A DNA stretch of 64,000 nucleotides from Spirosoma terrae. GTDB lineage: Bacteria; Bacteroidota; Bacteroidia; Cytophagales; Spirosomataceae. The translations under genes were made by a program, and so were the position numbers. The DNA lies in contig NZ_JAAFZH010000020.1 in assembly GCF_010435915.1 (NCBI RefSeq), positions 62,001 through 126,000 of the forward strand, given 5' to 3'. Shown here in pieces: positions 9,415-19,751 of the stretch (position 1 is the first letter of the stretch; every line of letters begins with the position of its first letter). A model generated the notes under the pieces. It ran no database searches and had not been told where the DNA came from. It worked only from the letters and a program-made list of their open reading frames with translations.

Positions 9415-12174
9415 TTATTCTCTGTTCGAAATTTCATTGGCTCCATTCGATACTCGCTTCAGTAAAGCGAACGGGAAGTGATCAAAAATAGCCTGGATAC
9501 GTAGTGACTCGACAGATTGATCGGTTATACAGTTTCGCCAGATGCTGGTTTCAGTATCCGGCCATACGACCTCCGTATCTTTCCAAACAATATCCGTTAC
9601 CTCTTTCTTCTGCTGACGACATAGCTGGGCAATGTTTAGTGGCAGAATCACTACGTAGCACTCCGATTCATACTGCCGGGCAAACGCTATAATATGCTGG
9701 TCATAAACGCCCTTAACAGACAAAGGAACGTAGCTCCCCTGGGCAAACGTATTGGCTTGTTGCTGCCGTTCACGTAGTAAAATACGCGTCAGCCAGAATT
9801 TGATACGTCCATCAAACCGATGCCGCCATAAATCAGCCCAGAGCGTTTCATCATTGGCAGGCTGGCGCTCCACCAGCTCTGACAACCATTTCTGCCGCTT
9901 CGAAAAATCGACCGGGCGACGATTGTCGGGATCGACCAGGCTTAAATCCCATCCTTCTGCTCCCTGGTAAATGTCGGGTACACCCGGACAGGTACATTTC
10001 AGGATAAGCTGAGCGAGCGAATTGACAACGCCCAGATCAGCTACTTTATGGTGAAACAGTTTAAATCGTCGCCAGAACTCCCGTCCTTCATCAAACAACT
10101 TATCCGTAAACGCCCGAACACCCTGGTGGTACTCCTCTTCGACTACCCAGCCCGTGGTGTGTCGTTTGGCTTCCTGCAAGGCTTTTTCCAGGTATAGATG
10201 AAAACGATCCTCAAAATTATCGGTATCCTGACCGGGCATAGGATACGCTCCCAACAGATTCTGATAGATGAAATACTCATCATTCAGATCGAGAGTCAGT
10301 TCTTCAGGCTCATTTTTCGCTTTCCGTGGCGCGTTCAATTTCTGCCATTCTTTTACTTCGGCCAGCCACTCGTCGGCCAGATCGGTCAGCACATTGAGCC
10401 GCGCCCGCACGTCTTCACCCCGCTTGGTATCGTGCGTTGTAGTCGTATTCTGAGCAAGCGGCCAATACTGCTGCCGCTGTTGCATCGCCTGGTGGAACGC
10501 ATCGGTCGAGAGTCCGAACTCTTCCGGCGAATCGCCCACTTCGTTATGTCCAACAAAGTTGTTGTAGGTATAGAGCAATGTATCTTCTACGCCTTTTGCC
10601 ATTAACGGGCCGGAAAATTGCATCAGGCGCTGATAAAACGATAGTGCCCGACGGTTATAGGAATTATCCCCCTTCGCAGGCTCATCAAGCAATGCCTTTT
10701 CCAGCAGTGAAAGCGCCAGATTGAGTTCTGGCTTGGTTTGCCGAATGGCGTCAATCTGCTGACGTAGCGCCTTCACCTCATCGGCCGGTAAAGGCATCGC
10801 ATTACCGTAGTAGCGATAAACCGGACACTCGATCAATAGCTCACCAATAGCCAGCTTTAATTCGCCCGCTCCCAGACTCTGGATGGATTCGTTGTCGGCC
10901 AGCTCCATAGCCAGAAAATACTGGTACAGGTTGGTCAGTTCTCCGCCCATATACTGCGCTAGGAAATAGGCTTTCCGGTACCGAATCCGCTTTTGTAACG
11001 ACGTATCACTGCCGATCAACGTATGGTAAAAGTCCCGGAAGCGGGATTCCGCTGATTCATTCGTCAACAGATTATTGACCATCGCCAGGAAATCATAACC
11101 GGTAGTTCCCTGGATAGACCATTCCGTTGGTAGTTGCTCATCGGCCTGCAGGATTTTTTCGGCCACAATGTAGGTTTCATCACCGGCCAGTTGACGAAGA
11201 CGGTCCAGGTATTGCGCCGGATCAAATAAACCATCGATATGATCGATCCGTAATCCCTGGAAAACGCCCTCCTCAACCAATGCTTTAACCAGCTTATGAA
11301 CTTCCTGAAAAACAGCTTCATCGGCCATATTCAGGCAAATCAGCGCATTTACCGTGAAGAAACGACGATAACTCATCGTATGGCGCGTTTCTGGCTCGTC
11401 GCAGAACCGATAATGCTGTTCGTCGGCCAGCTGCTGCAAAAGAGCGGGATTCTGATTGACAGCGGCCAGGCAAGAGCGTACATAGTTACCCGCCTGCTCG
11501 GTAGTCATCAATGCCTGTAATTGTTCCCTAAACTCACGCCAGGCCAACGCGTACGACATAGGTTCGTCAGCGTGTTTAAGTTGATCGAGCTGCCGTAGCA
11601 ACTCCGCTACGTCCTCCGTATACTCACCCGGCCCCGACCGCAGAATAGTAGCATAGCTACCTGGCTTTACGGGTAATGTTTCACCACTTACCTCGAAGAC
11701 AAATCGCTGCTGATCGTAGTCCAGCACTAGCTTTTGCTCAGCCAACGTTTCTTCCATCGAAGCAGACAGGAAAGGGGCCTGAATACGTCCATGAAAAAAA
11801 GAACTGGCTAATGACGTATCGAAAAACGTAGCATAACGCGACAACGACCCTTTCTCCAGTACATCGGCCAACCACTCGTTGGTGATATAATAAGCCATGT
11901 GGTTCGGAACAATGTCCTGCACCCAACCCATGTTGGCCTCTTTCAGTTGCTCGCTAAGGGAACGAAGCTGCTCTTCCGTCCCGATTTCAGGATTGATCCG
12001 TAACGGATCGACCCCATCGTATCCATGTGTGCTCTCATGCACAGCCGCCGTAACAGGCGACGCATAAATGGTTGATACGCCAAGCGCTTTGATATAAGAC
12101 AATAGTCCTTCCAGATGCGCGAAGGTGAACTCTTTATGAAACTGGATACGGTACGTAGAAATAGGATTATACAT
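9415..12174 (-). CDS. treY: Malto-oligosyltrehalose synthase
   Basis: This 919-residue GH13 enzyme converts the reducing-end alpha-1,4 bond of maltooligosaccharides to the alpha,alpha-1,1 bond of trehalose. It starts ISTYRIQFHKEFTF as TreY proteins do. GH13 motifs are in order: DIVPNH (87-92), GLRIDHIDG with the nucleophile D311, the acid/base E339 in VAEKIL, TTGYDF (357-362) and TTHDTKRGEDVRAR near residue 590. Length and motifs match TreY. The gene overlaps the 3' end of treZ by eight bases, so the two are translated together. TreZ then releases free trehalose. No debranching enzyme (treX/glgX) lies in the window. Confidence 0.97.
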   Translation of the reverse strand: MYNPISTYRIQFHKEFTFAHLEGLLSYIKALGVSTIYASPVTAAVHESTHGYDGVDPLRINPEIGTEEQLRSLSEQLKEANMGWVQDIVPNHMAYYITNEWLADVLEKGSLSRYATFFDTSLASSFFHGRIQAPFLSASMEETLAEQKLVLDYDQQRFVFEVSGETLPVKPGSYATILRSGPGEYTEDVAELLRQLDQLKHADEPMSYALAWREFREQLQALMTTEQAGNYVRSCLAAVNQNPALLQQLADEQHYRFCDEPETRHTMSYRRFFTVNALICLNMADEAVFQEVHKLVKALVEEGVFQGLRIDHIDGLFDPAQYLDRLRQLAGDETYIVAEKILQADEQLPTEWSIQGTTGYDFLAMVNNLLTNESAESRFRDFYHTLIGSDTSLQKRIRYRKAYFLAQYMGGELTNLYQYFLAMELADNESIQSLGAGELKLAIGELLIECPVYRYYGNAMPLPADEVKALRQQIDAIRQTKPELNLALSLLEKALLDEPAKGDNSYNRRALSFYQRLMQFSGPLMAKGVEDTLLYTYNNFVGHNEVGDSPEEFGLSTDAFHQAMQQRQQYWPLAQNTTTTHDTKRGEDVRARLNVLTDLADEWLAEVKEWQKLNAPRKAKNEPEELTLDLNDEYFIYQNLLGAYPMPGQDTDNFEDRFHLYLEKALQEAKRHTTGWVVEEEYHQGVRAFTDKLFDEGREFWRRFKLFHHKVADLGVVNSLAQLILKCTCPGVPDIYQGAEGWDLSLVDPDNRRPVDFSKRQKWLSELVERQPANDETLWADLWRHRFDGRIKFWLTRILLRERQQQANTFAQGSYVPLSVKGVYDQHIIAFARQYESECYVVILPLNIAQLCRQQKKEVTDIVWKDTEVVWPDTETSIWRNCITDQSVESLRIQAIFDHFPFALLKRVSNGANEISNRE

Positions 12175-14020
12175 AAGCGCTGGTATAGATCAAAATGGAT
12201 TCAGCCTGAACCGTTACCGACGTATCGCCTTCGACCGTGGCAGGTGCTGCCATGGGTCCACCCCACTGTGGGTCGGCGGAGTCGAGTAATTTTTGCCAGG
12301 GGTATTCACTGGCTGGCAAGGTCATGAGCTGTGGATTCTGGGAAAAATTCATCAGGCACACGATGGGCACTTCTTCGGCTACCTGCTGTGTGCGCTGACG
12401 TAACAGGGTAAGCGTTTGCTGATTCTCGTCGACAATAACAGCCACCGTTTCTCGATTTGGGTGCCGTAGTGGCGACTGTTTCCGTAGTGCCAGCAGCGTT
12501 TGGTAATACCGAAAAAGAGTCTGGTGCGGCTCCTGATGTAGTCGATCCCATTGCAGTTTCGACCGCTGAAAGGTTTGTTCCGCCTGCGGATCAGGAGCCT
12601 CCTGTGTTGTCTGAAAGGCAGCAAATTCTTTTTTTCGGCCCTGCCTTACGGCCTCAATCAACGTCATATCGGAGTGACTGACGAAGTACAGAAAAGGATT
12701 TAGTTCGCCCCATTCTTCGCCCATAAACAACATGGGTAAGTACGGGCTGCTCATTACCGCTCCCGCCATTAGTTTCTGCATCGAAAAGCTGACCAGTTCA
12801 CTTGGGCGCTCACCCAGCATACGATTGCCAATCTGATCGTGATTCTGGGAAAACACAACAAACTGCCTTCCCGGATGGCTGGCCGTCGACTTCCCAACAA
12901 TTTTTGATCGCCGGGGCATGTATGTTCCATCATATACATACGCATCCCGATAGGCCTTCGCCAAATGCCGGATACCGTCGTAATCGGCGTAATAACCGCT
13001 ACGTTCCCCTCCCGCAGCAACCCGCAAGGCATGGTGAAACTCGTCGTTCCATTGTGCATCCATACCGTAGCCATCGCTGGCAATTGGCTGAATGAACCGG
13101 ATTTCGTTCTGGTCCGATTCAATAATCAGATAATGCTGCCGCCCCGTTGACGCCATTAGCTGATCGACGTATTGCTTAATTTCCCGTAAAATATGCCGAT
13201 TACTCTCGTCACGAATGGCATGAACAGCATCCAGACGTAACGCATCGATATGGAAATCCCGGAACCACATCAGCACATTTTCGATAAAATACCGGCGAAC
13301 ACTATCGCTGTAATTATCATCGAAATTGAGTGCATCGCCCCAGGGCGTTCGATGTTTTGGCGTGAAGTAAGGACCAAAGTCGGAAAAATAATTTCCTTCC
13401 GGGCCCATATGGTTGTAGACCACATCCAGGATAACAGCCAATCCTTTGCGATGGCAGGCATCGACCAGTTTCTGTAAACCAACTGCTCCACCGTAGGAAT
13501 TCTGGACGGCATACGGGAAAACGCCATCGTAACCCCAATTCCGATTACCCGGAAACTGCGCTACCGGCATGATCTCAATCGCATTGATGCCCAAATCAAT
13601 CAGGTAATCGAGCCGGGTTTCGATAGCCGCGAATGTACCTTCGGGCGTGAACGTACCCGTATGCAGTTCATACATCAGGTAATCTTCCAGCGGCAGATTG
13701 TTCCAGTCAGCATCCGTCCATACAAATTGCCGGGTATCGATTGCTCTCGACGGGCCATGAACCCCTTCGGGCTGCGCCAACGAAGCCGGGTCGGCCCGCT
13801 CTAACGTACCATTCAAGATAAATGTATACCGATCGCCGGGGAGTAGTTCTGTCAGCTCAGCACACCAGTAGGAGCCGTTCTGTTGAAGGGGAAAAACCTG
13901 ATTCAGGCCACAGTGATGGAGCGCTACGGATTCGGCCATAGGCGCCCAGACCCGTATGGTGGCGCCCTCCGCTGCAAACGTAACCCCGAGTGTTCGCTGC
14001 TCCGTTAATAACTCATTCAT
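12167..14020 (-). CDS. treZ: Malto-oligosyltrehalose trehalohydrolase
   Basis: This 617-residue GH13 enzyme cuts trehalose from the end of maltooligosyl-trehalose made by TreY. The N-terminal carbohydrate-binding/E-set domain (about 10-100) includes RVWAPMAESVALH. The catalytic barrel has YELHTGTFTPEGTF (118-130), VVYNHMGPEGN (200-210), DALRLDAVHAI with nucleophile D264, IIESDQN with E301 and a later FSQNHDQIGNR. The length is normal for TreZ. It lies immediately upstream of treY with an eight-base overlap, and 107 bases downstream of a sensor kinase gene on the same strand. Confidence 0.97.
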   Translation of the reverse strand: MNELLTEQRTLGVTFAAEGATIRVWAPMAESVALHHCGLNQVFPLQQNGSYWCAELTELLPGDRYTFILNGTLERADPASLAQPEGVHGPSRAIDTRQFVWTDADWNNLPLEDYLMYELHTGTFTPEGTFAAIETRLDYLIDLGINAIEIMPVAQFPGNRNWGYDGVFPYAVQNSYGGAVGLQKLVDACHRKGLAVILDVVYNHMGPEGNYFSDFGPYFTPKHRTPWGDALNFDDNYSDSVRRYFIENVLMWFRDFHIDALRLDAVHAIRDESNRHILREIKQYVDQLMASTGRQHYLIIESDQNEIRFIQPIASDGYGMDAQWNDEFHHALRVAAGGERSGYYADYDGIRHLAKAYRDAYVYDGTYMPRRSKIVGKSTASHPGRQFVVFSQNHDQIGNRMLGERPSELVSFSMQKLMAGAVMSSPYLPMLFMGEEWGELNPFLYFVSHSDMTLIEAVRQGRKKEFAAFQTTQEAPDPQAEQTFQRSKLQWDRLHQEPHQTLFRYYQTLLALRKQSPLRHPNRETVAVIVDENQQTLTLLRQRTQQVAEEVPIVCLMNFSQNPQLMTLPASEYPWQKLLDSADPQWGGPMAAPATVEGDTSVTVQAESILIYTSAYV

Positions 14021-14127
14021 ACGTTGAGGTTGGTAGTATCTTTAGACTAACAAGCCGTCAACGATATGTGTTAACCGGAGCCCCCAAAAAAACGGTTTTT
14101 CTGATCGATTAGAGTCATTTCGCCTGT

Positions 14128-16101
14128 TTAGGTAACGTCTACCTCAACGGTGGTTCCTTCATCGGCAAATACCCGGAACGTACCACCCAGCTCTTCGGCT
14201 CTCGTCTTCATGTTCTGCAAACCATAATGTTGTTCGGAAGCGGTACCATTAGCCCAGGTAAATCCTTGCCCATTATCATGAATACGTAGATTGATACGGC
14301 CGCCCGCACTCACTTGCAAGCCCACAATCGCCTGCGTAGCACCGGCGTGTTTGATGACGTTATTCAGTGCTTCCTGCACGATCCGAAACAGATTCAGCAC
14401 CTGGGTCGATGAAAGTCGCTGACCGGGCGCTCCTGTCACCAGTACATCGACGTGCAGGCCATCCGTTTCATGGACGTAGCGGTTGATGTACTGATTCAGT
14501 CGCTCCGAAAATTCTTCGACCGTAAAGCTTTCCTGATGAATGGCCCAGATGGTTTCCCGCAGTAGTTTCACCGCTTCGCGCGTATGAATAACGATGGTTC
14601 TTAACTGATCGGACCATTGCCGACCGTTCAGCTGTGGCTGTTTTTCGGCCTGATCGCTAATATGCGTCAGGTTGGTAACAACAAAAGCAAGATGGGCGCC
14701 AACATTGTCATGCAAGTCGCGGGCAATACGTTCTTTTTCGACCAACAGGCTGTTTTTGACAGCCAGCGTCTGAACTTCGGCTTCGAACATCCGCTTTTGC
14801 TGACTGTTACGTTCCCGGATCAGTTGTTCCGTTTCATCGCGATCAATCTTATACCGATACGCCAAACCAAACGTCAGCACCAATACTTCAAACAGCGCAG
14901 CCAGCGCATAATAAACAAAATTAGCCACTGGCTCAAACGTCGGTATCATCCCAAAATTGGCAAAAACCTGCCCCAGATTCAGCGTATAAAAGGGCAGAAC
15001 GGCAATGAGGTATAGCCAGGCTTCTTTCCGATGATAATCCCGAATGATTCCGATCGCAATATAGGCGCCGATGACAGGCATGGGCAACCAGTAAATCACC
15101 GAAAACATACGGACAATTAGTAGCTCAATGGTGGGTGATAGTGCCATAAATCGTTCGGCGGTCAATGGGAGCAGAAAGGCAAACCCCGTCCACAATATGA
15201 CGGTGCCGATTGTATGCCATCGACGGGAAGGCGTATCACGTAGCGGCAGAAACGACCGCACAAACGTAAGCTGAGAGTAGAATAAAATAAGCGGGAATAA
15301 AAAGTAGACGTTTTGGCGGGGCAGCCAGAATTGGGCGTTAAACGCAAACTGGTTCATGAAGCCGTCATTGATGACGAAGAAGCCTGCTAATCCCAGCAAA
15401 CAGAAGATGTATTTTATATAAATGCGGTTGAGCGTTATCAGAAAAAAGATCAGGCTCATCACCGACACAAACACGAGCGTAAACAGCACCCCGCCCCAGA
15501 ACAAATAGCCTTTTTGCTGAAGCGTTTCATAGGCGGACTCACGTACCAGTTCGATGGGTACAATCTGGGTTCCCCGCTGCTTGAGTATTCGCAGATAGGC
15601 CGTAACCTCCTGCCCTCCAGACACCGTAAACGGAAACCAGTAATGACGGTGATTCCGAATACGTTCGGCAACGGGCGTTTTCCAGCCGATTACAGGCGAT
15701 GCCGACAGAATATGGTTCTGCCGGTCTACGGCAAAAAACTGAAGTTCATCGAAACACCAGAAGTCAATTTCGGCCAGCCAGGTTTGCGGCCGGGCGGATG
15801 AATTTTTCAGCTGAAACCGAAGCCAGACAGGCTTAGCCGCTTTGACACCAGTAATGTAGCCGAAGTTAGGAACAATGGTGGATACGGGTTGAAATGCACT
15901 TTCAGGCAATTGAATGAGCTCACCAATGGTACTACTGGCCAGCGAATCCCGAAAATAGGCAAGTTTGCCTCGCAGCGACATATAATCACCTCGTTCTGGC
16001 AATAGCACAACCGATTGCTTCTTCAGCGGCTGACCAGACAGGTGTAACGGCAGCAACCAACCGAAACAGAGTACGAGTAGAAGTCGAATCAAATAAGCCA
16101 T
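14128..16101 (-). CDS. 7TM-DISM sensor histidine kinase (NarL/DesK-type)
   Basis: The protein has 657 residues. After a signal peptide, residues about 40-190 form a periplasmic 7TMR-DISM extracellular domain, which probably binds carbohydrate (inference from the family). Seven hydrophobic helices follow (about 200-415), then a short coiled coil and an HisKA_3 domain with H464 in EKERIARDLHDNVGAHLA. The HATPase domain includes RIVQEALNNVIKHA and DNGQGFTW. Kinases of this class pair with LuxR-type regulators, but none is adjacent; the nearest is at 62596-63213. The gene precedes treZ on the same strand, so sugar sensing linked to trehalose synthesis is possible but unproven. Confidence 0.92.
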   Translation of the reverse strand: MAYLIRLLLVLCFGWLLPLHLSGQPLKKQSVVLLPERGDYMSLRGKLAYFRDSLASSTIGELIQLPESAFQPVSTIVPNFGYITGVKAAKPVWLRFQLKNSSARPQTWLAEIDFWCFDELQFFAVDRQNHILSASPVIGWKTPVAERIRNHRHYWFPFTVSGGQEVTAYLRILKQRGTQIVPIELVRESAYETLQQKGYLFWGGVLFTLVFVSVMSLIFFLITLNRIYIKYIFCLLGLAGFFVINDGFMNQFAFNAQFWLPRQNVYFLFPLILFYSQLTFVRSFLPLRDTPSRRWHTIGTVILWTGFAFLLPLTAERFMALSPTIELLIVRMFSVIYWLPMPVIGAYIAIGIIRDYHRKEAWLYLIAVLPFYTLNLGQVFANFGMIPTFEPVANFVYYALAALFEVLVLTFGLAYRYKIDRDETEQLIRERNSQQKRMFEAEVQTLAVKNSLLVEKERIARDLHDNVGAHLAFVVTNLTHISDQAEKQPQLNGRQWSDQLRTIVIHTREAVKLLRETIWAIHQESFTVEEFSERLNQYINRYVHETDGLHVDVLVTGAPGQRLSSTQVLNLFRIVQEALNNVIKHAGATQAIVGLQVSAGGRINLRIHDNGQGFTWANGTASEQHYGLQNMKTRAEELGGTFRVFADEGTTVEVDVT

Positions 16102-16419
16102 CAGAGGTTTAGTCTATCACCAACGCAAATACCAGTACTAATGCCGAAAGTAAATGTACTCCTAGCTCTACAACTACCCCTCAATACCACATAAAGAAAA
16201 GAGTGGCTCCAACAACCACTAGTCAACAACTGCCTTGCCGACCAGGCACACTATAACAAAAAGGTTCGGCTCCAAACTCGTCCGTATATTATCTTATTGC
16301 GAAGTTATCTAAACATAAGATAACGCAATGACAATCTATCCATTAGCCCAGTTAATTTGGTTTTAACCAGGCTTTAATCCAGCGCCCAGAGCTTTGCAGC
16401 GGAATCATACACCGCTTTT
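16102..16419. other. Divergent intergenic region between the sensor kinase and the Oar-like receptor
   Basis: These 318 bases separate two divergently transcribed genes and must hold both promoters. They are AT-rich in the second half. I see no clean TAnnTTTG box, no strong palindrome and no reading frame worth calling. Confidence 0.5.
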
Positions 16420-19400
16420 ATGAAGGCACTAGTTACAACACTTGTACTTACTTTACTGACAACCTGTTTGTGGGCTCAGATAACAACCAGTTCCGTCGAT
16501 GGACGTATTGTCGACTCGAAAGGTGACGGACTGATTGGAGCCACCATACAGTTTATTCACCAGCCAACGGGCGTTAAATATGGTGCCGTTACGGACATTG
16601 ACGGACGTTACCGTATTTTCAACATGAACCCCGGCGGCCCCTACGAAATCCAGGCGACTTACGTTGGGTTTGTGAATCAGACCCTTACTGGACTGACCCT
16701 GAATCTGGGTTCGAACACCAATCCGGACATTGTGCTACAGGACGAAAGCAAAAACCTGTCGGAAGTAGTCGTGAAAGCACAACGGGGCGGAGATCGACAA
16801 GGCGCAGGCTTTAACGTCAGTGAAAAATCAATTCGCCAGTTACCGACGCTTTCCCGCAGCTTTCAGGACGTAACGCGCCTGACTCCACAGGCTAGCAACA
16901 GTAACTCCTTTGCTGGAACAAATTTCCGCTACAACAACGTAACGATTGACGGTACCATCAACAACGACGCCATTGGCTTCAGTCCTTCGCTAGGTGGCAC
17001 AACCGGTACGTCGGGGCAACCGGGTTCGAGCACCCGAACCAATCCCGTTTCGCTCGATGCCATCCAGGATGTGCAGGTTTATCTGGCTCCTTTCGACGTA
17101 AAAATTGGCAACTTCCTGGGTGGCTCGGTCAATGCCGTAACCCGTAGCGGTTCGAACGACGTAACAGGTTCCGTCTATGCGTACGGACGTAACGCGTCGC
17201 TAGTGGGGGCTTATAGTGGAGCCGATGGTGGGAAAAGTAAATTCCCCGGTTCGTACCACGATGTGCAGACCGGATTCCGGGTTGGTTTACCCCTTATCAA
17301 AAACAAACTATTTTTCTTCACCAACGAGGAAATCACCAACCGGCAGGACCCGGTGCTGTTTCAGGCGGGCACGGCCTCATCGTTGATCAAAGACGCAGCG
17401 CTGGCGCAGAGCATCAGCGATTTTGTGAAGCAGCAATACGGATTCGACGCTGGTAACTACCAGGGCGACTACAGCATTTATTCGAAAAGCACGAAGTTCT
17501 TCAACCGGCTCGACTGGACTATTTCGGATAAACATCAGCTCACGCTACGTAACAACACGGTTTTCTCGGAAGCCACCAACCTGGAACGCGATGCGCTTAA
17601 TTTCCGGTTTGGCAGCATCGACTTCCGCCAGAACAATAACCAGAGCAGCACAGTAGCCGAACTAAAAAGCCGATTTGGTGGAACGCTCAGCGTATCGAAC
17701 AGCCTGATTCTGGGTTATTCGACCGTGCACGACTACCGGACTCCGCTTTCTAATAATGCATCGTTCCCGCAGGTCGAAATTGGCTACAATGGCGGAACAA
17801 TTCTGCTGGGTAACGACCGGGAAGGAACCGTATTCAATATGCGCCAGAATACGTTCGAGATTACTGATAACCTGTCGTTCTTCAAAGGCAAGCACGCCTT
17901 CACGCTCGGTACGCACAACGAATTGTATAGCATCACGTATGGCTTCGTTAATTCGCTGAATGGCCGCATTTCTTACCGCAGCCCAGATGAGTTTCTGGCG
18001 AAACTACCGAACCGGGTGCGGGGTACGTATGCGTTCAATGATGCACAGAACAACCGGAACTATCAGTTTAACAATCCATACGCAACGTTCAACGTAAATC
18101 TGTTTAGCCTTTATTTCCAGGACGATTTCCAGGTAACGAACAAACTGAAACTGTCGCCCGGCATTCGCCTGGATTACTCGGGTTTACCGAAAAAACCAGG
18201 TCTAAATCCGCAGATCCCCGCTACGAACCTCGATGCCAACTACGGCACTACGTATACGACCCAAACGCCGATTAACCAGATCAGTAATCAGTTCCTGAAT
18301 ATTGTGCAGCCATCGTTGCGGCTAGGTTTCAACTACGACGTACTGGGCGATCGCAGTCTGGTTATTCGGGGTGGAACTGGTACGTTCACCGGTCGGATTC
18401 CATTTGCCTGGCTGGGCTATGCCTACTATAACGATGGTGTTGGTTTCGGGGCTTACGATTACAACAATATTGCCACCACCGCAGCCGCCAGCCGTCCTAA
18501 AGGCGACCCGCTCGATCCAACCACTGGTGGGGCAGCCGGTTTCAACGCAGCCAACACGACGACCCGTACAACTCAGGTCGACGTAGTGGCGAATAACTTC
18601 AAGATGCCGCAAATGTGGCGGAACAACATCGCCATCGATTATACGGTTGGTGGCTATAAGTTCACGGTCGAAGGGTTGTATACCAAAGTTATCCAGGACA
18701 TCAAGTTCCAGCAGGTCAACACGCGCGATACGGTACGTTACTACAGCTACGATACGGATCACCAACAGCCTATTTATCTGGCCAAAAATGGTTCTGCTGG
18801 CGCCCAACGGATCAACTCGACCTTTGCCAATGCCTATATGCTATCGAACACCAACAAAGGCTATCGTTATAGCCTGACGTTCCAGGTGCAACGCCAGTTC
18901 GCAACAGGCTTCGGTTTCTCGGCAGCCTATACGTATGGAAAAGCATTGGATATTTCGAATGGTATTCGGAACTCCATGGAATCGAACTGGCAGTTGAATC
19001 AGGCCCTGAATCCGAACGATCCAGCTCTGGCCTACTCCAACTTCGATATCCGCCACCGTATTGTGGGTAACGTCAATTACCGGCTTAACTGGAACCCGAA
19101 GAATACGACTACGTTTACGCTATTCTACTCCTTCCAGTCGGGTAGTCCGTTCACCTGGGGTTATATTAATGCAAACATTGCCGGTTCGGCTCAGGCGGCC
19201 GGTCTGGCCTACATTCCCCGCGACCTGACCGAAGCCCAGCGGCTTCTGCCTACGGGTACGCAGGCACAGGATTTCATGAATTTTGTTAACAGTGATTCTT
19301 ATCTGAGCAGCCACAAAGGAAACTTTACGGAACGCAACACCGGCCGTACACCCTGGAACAATAACATTGATCTGCGTCTGTTGCACGAGTTCAAACTACA

Positions 19401-19668
19401 GGGCCGCCACACGATTCAGGTGAGCTACGACATTTTCAACTTCCTGAATCTGATCGACAATAAGCTTGGCTACTACTATTTCTCGCCAAACACGTTCAAC
19501 TCGACAGCATCTGTCGGTCTGACCAGAGCTACGAACCCAGCTTATAGTGCCGCGAACGTTCAGGGGAGCGACCCAACCTTTACGTGGTCAGCACCAGCCA
19601 GACCTTACTCGATTGACCAGCTGTCTTCACGCTGGCAGATGCAGTTTGGCATACGATATTCGTTCTGA
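16420..19668 (+). CDS. Oar-like TonB-dependent outer-membrane receptor
   Basis: The protein has 1082 residues with a signal peptide ending CLWAQ. A CarboxypepD_reg-like domain (about 25-110) contains DGRIVDSKGDGLIGATI and ends with LSEVVVKAQ. A plug-like domain follows with RSFQDVTRLTPQ, then a long beta-barrel region. This is the OmpA-related Oar layout rather than SusC: there is no SusD partner next to it and no classical SusC plug signature. It probably imports or exposes a large substrate under TonB energy. A rho-independent terminator lies 39 bases after the stop, so it is probably transcribed alone. Confidence 0.92.
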   Translation: MKALVTTLVLTLLTTCLWAQITTSSVDGRIVDSKGDGLIGATIQFIHQPTGVKYGAVTDIDGRYRIFNMNPGGPYEIQATYVGFVNQTLTGLTLNLGSNTNPDIVLQDESKNLSEVVVKAQRGGDRQGAGFNVSEKSIRQLPTLSRSFQDVTRLTPQASNSNSFAGTNFRYNNVTIDGTINNDAIGFSPSLGGTTGTSGQPGSSTRTNPVSLDAIQDVQVYLAPFDVKIGNFLGGSVNAVTRSGSNDVTGSVYAYGRNASLVGAYSGADGGKSKFPGSYHDVQTGFRVGLPLIKNKLFFFTNEEITNRQDPVLFQAGTASSLIKDAALAQSISDFVKQQYGFDAGNYQGDYSIYSKSTKFFNRLDWTISDKHQLTLRNNTVFSEATNLERDALNFRFGSIDFRQNNNQSSTVAELKSRFGGTLSVSNSLILGYSTVHDYRTPLSNNASFPQVEIGYNGGTILLGNDREGTVFNMRQNTFEITDNLSFFKGKHAFTLGTHNELYSITYGFVNSLNGRISYRSPDEFLAKLPNRVRGTYAFNDAQNNRNYQFNNPYATFNVNLFSLYFQDDFQVTNKLKLSPGIRLDYSGLPKKPGLNPQIPATNLDANYGTTYTTQTPINQISNQFLNIVQPSLRLGFNYDVLGDRSLVIRGGTGTFTGRIPFAWLGYAYYNDGVGFGAYDYNNIATTAAASRPKGDPLDPTTGGAAGFNAANTTTRTTQVDVVANNFKMPQMWRNNIAIDYTVGGYKFTVEGLYTKVIQDIKFQQVNTRDTVRYYSYDTDHQQPIYLAKNGSAGAQRINSTFANAYMLSNTNKGYRYSLTFQVQRQFATGFGFSAAYTYGKALDISNGIRNSMESNWQLNQALNPNDPALAYSNFDIRHRIVGNVNYRLNWNPKNTTTFTLFYSFQSGSPFTWGYINANIAGSAQAAGLAYIPRDLTEAQRLLPTGTQAQDFMNFVNSDSYLSSHKGNFTERNTGRTPWNNNIDLRLLHEFKLQGRHTIQVSYDIFNFLNLIDNKLGYYYFSPNTFNSTASVGLTRATNPAYSAANVQGSDPTFTWSAPARPYSIDQLSSRWQMQFGIRYSF

Positions 19669-19706
19669 TTCCTTCACGAACGTTAAAATTTCATATTGGT
19701 AGTTTG

Positions 19707-19745
19707 CAAACGCGTTCTGAGCTTTCGGAACGCGTTTGTTGTTTT
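19707..19745 (+). terminator. Rho-independent terminator after the Oar-like receptor
   Basis: The 11-base arms 19707-19717 and 19728-19738 are exact reverse complements around a 10-base loop, followed by TTGTTTT. The element sits between convergent genes and may serve both. Confidence 0.85.
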
Positions 19746-19751
19746 AACAGC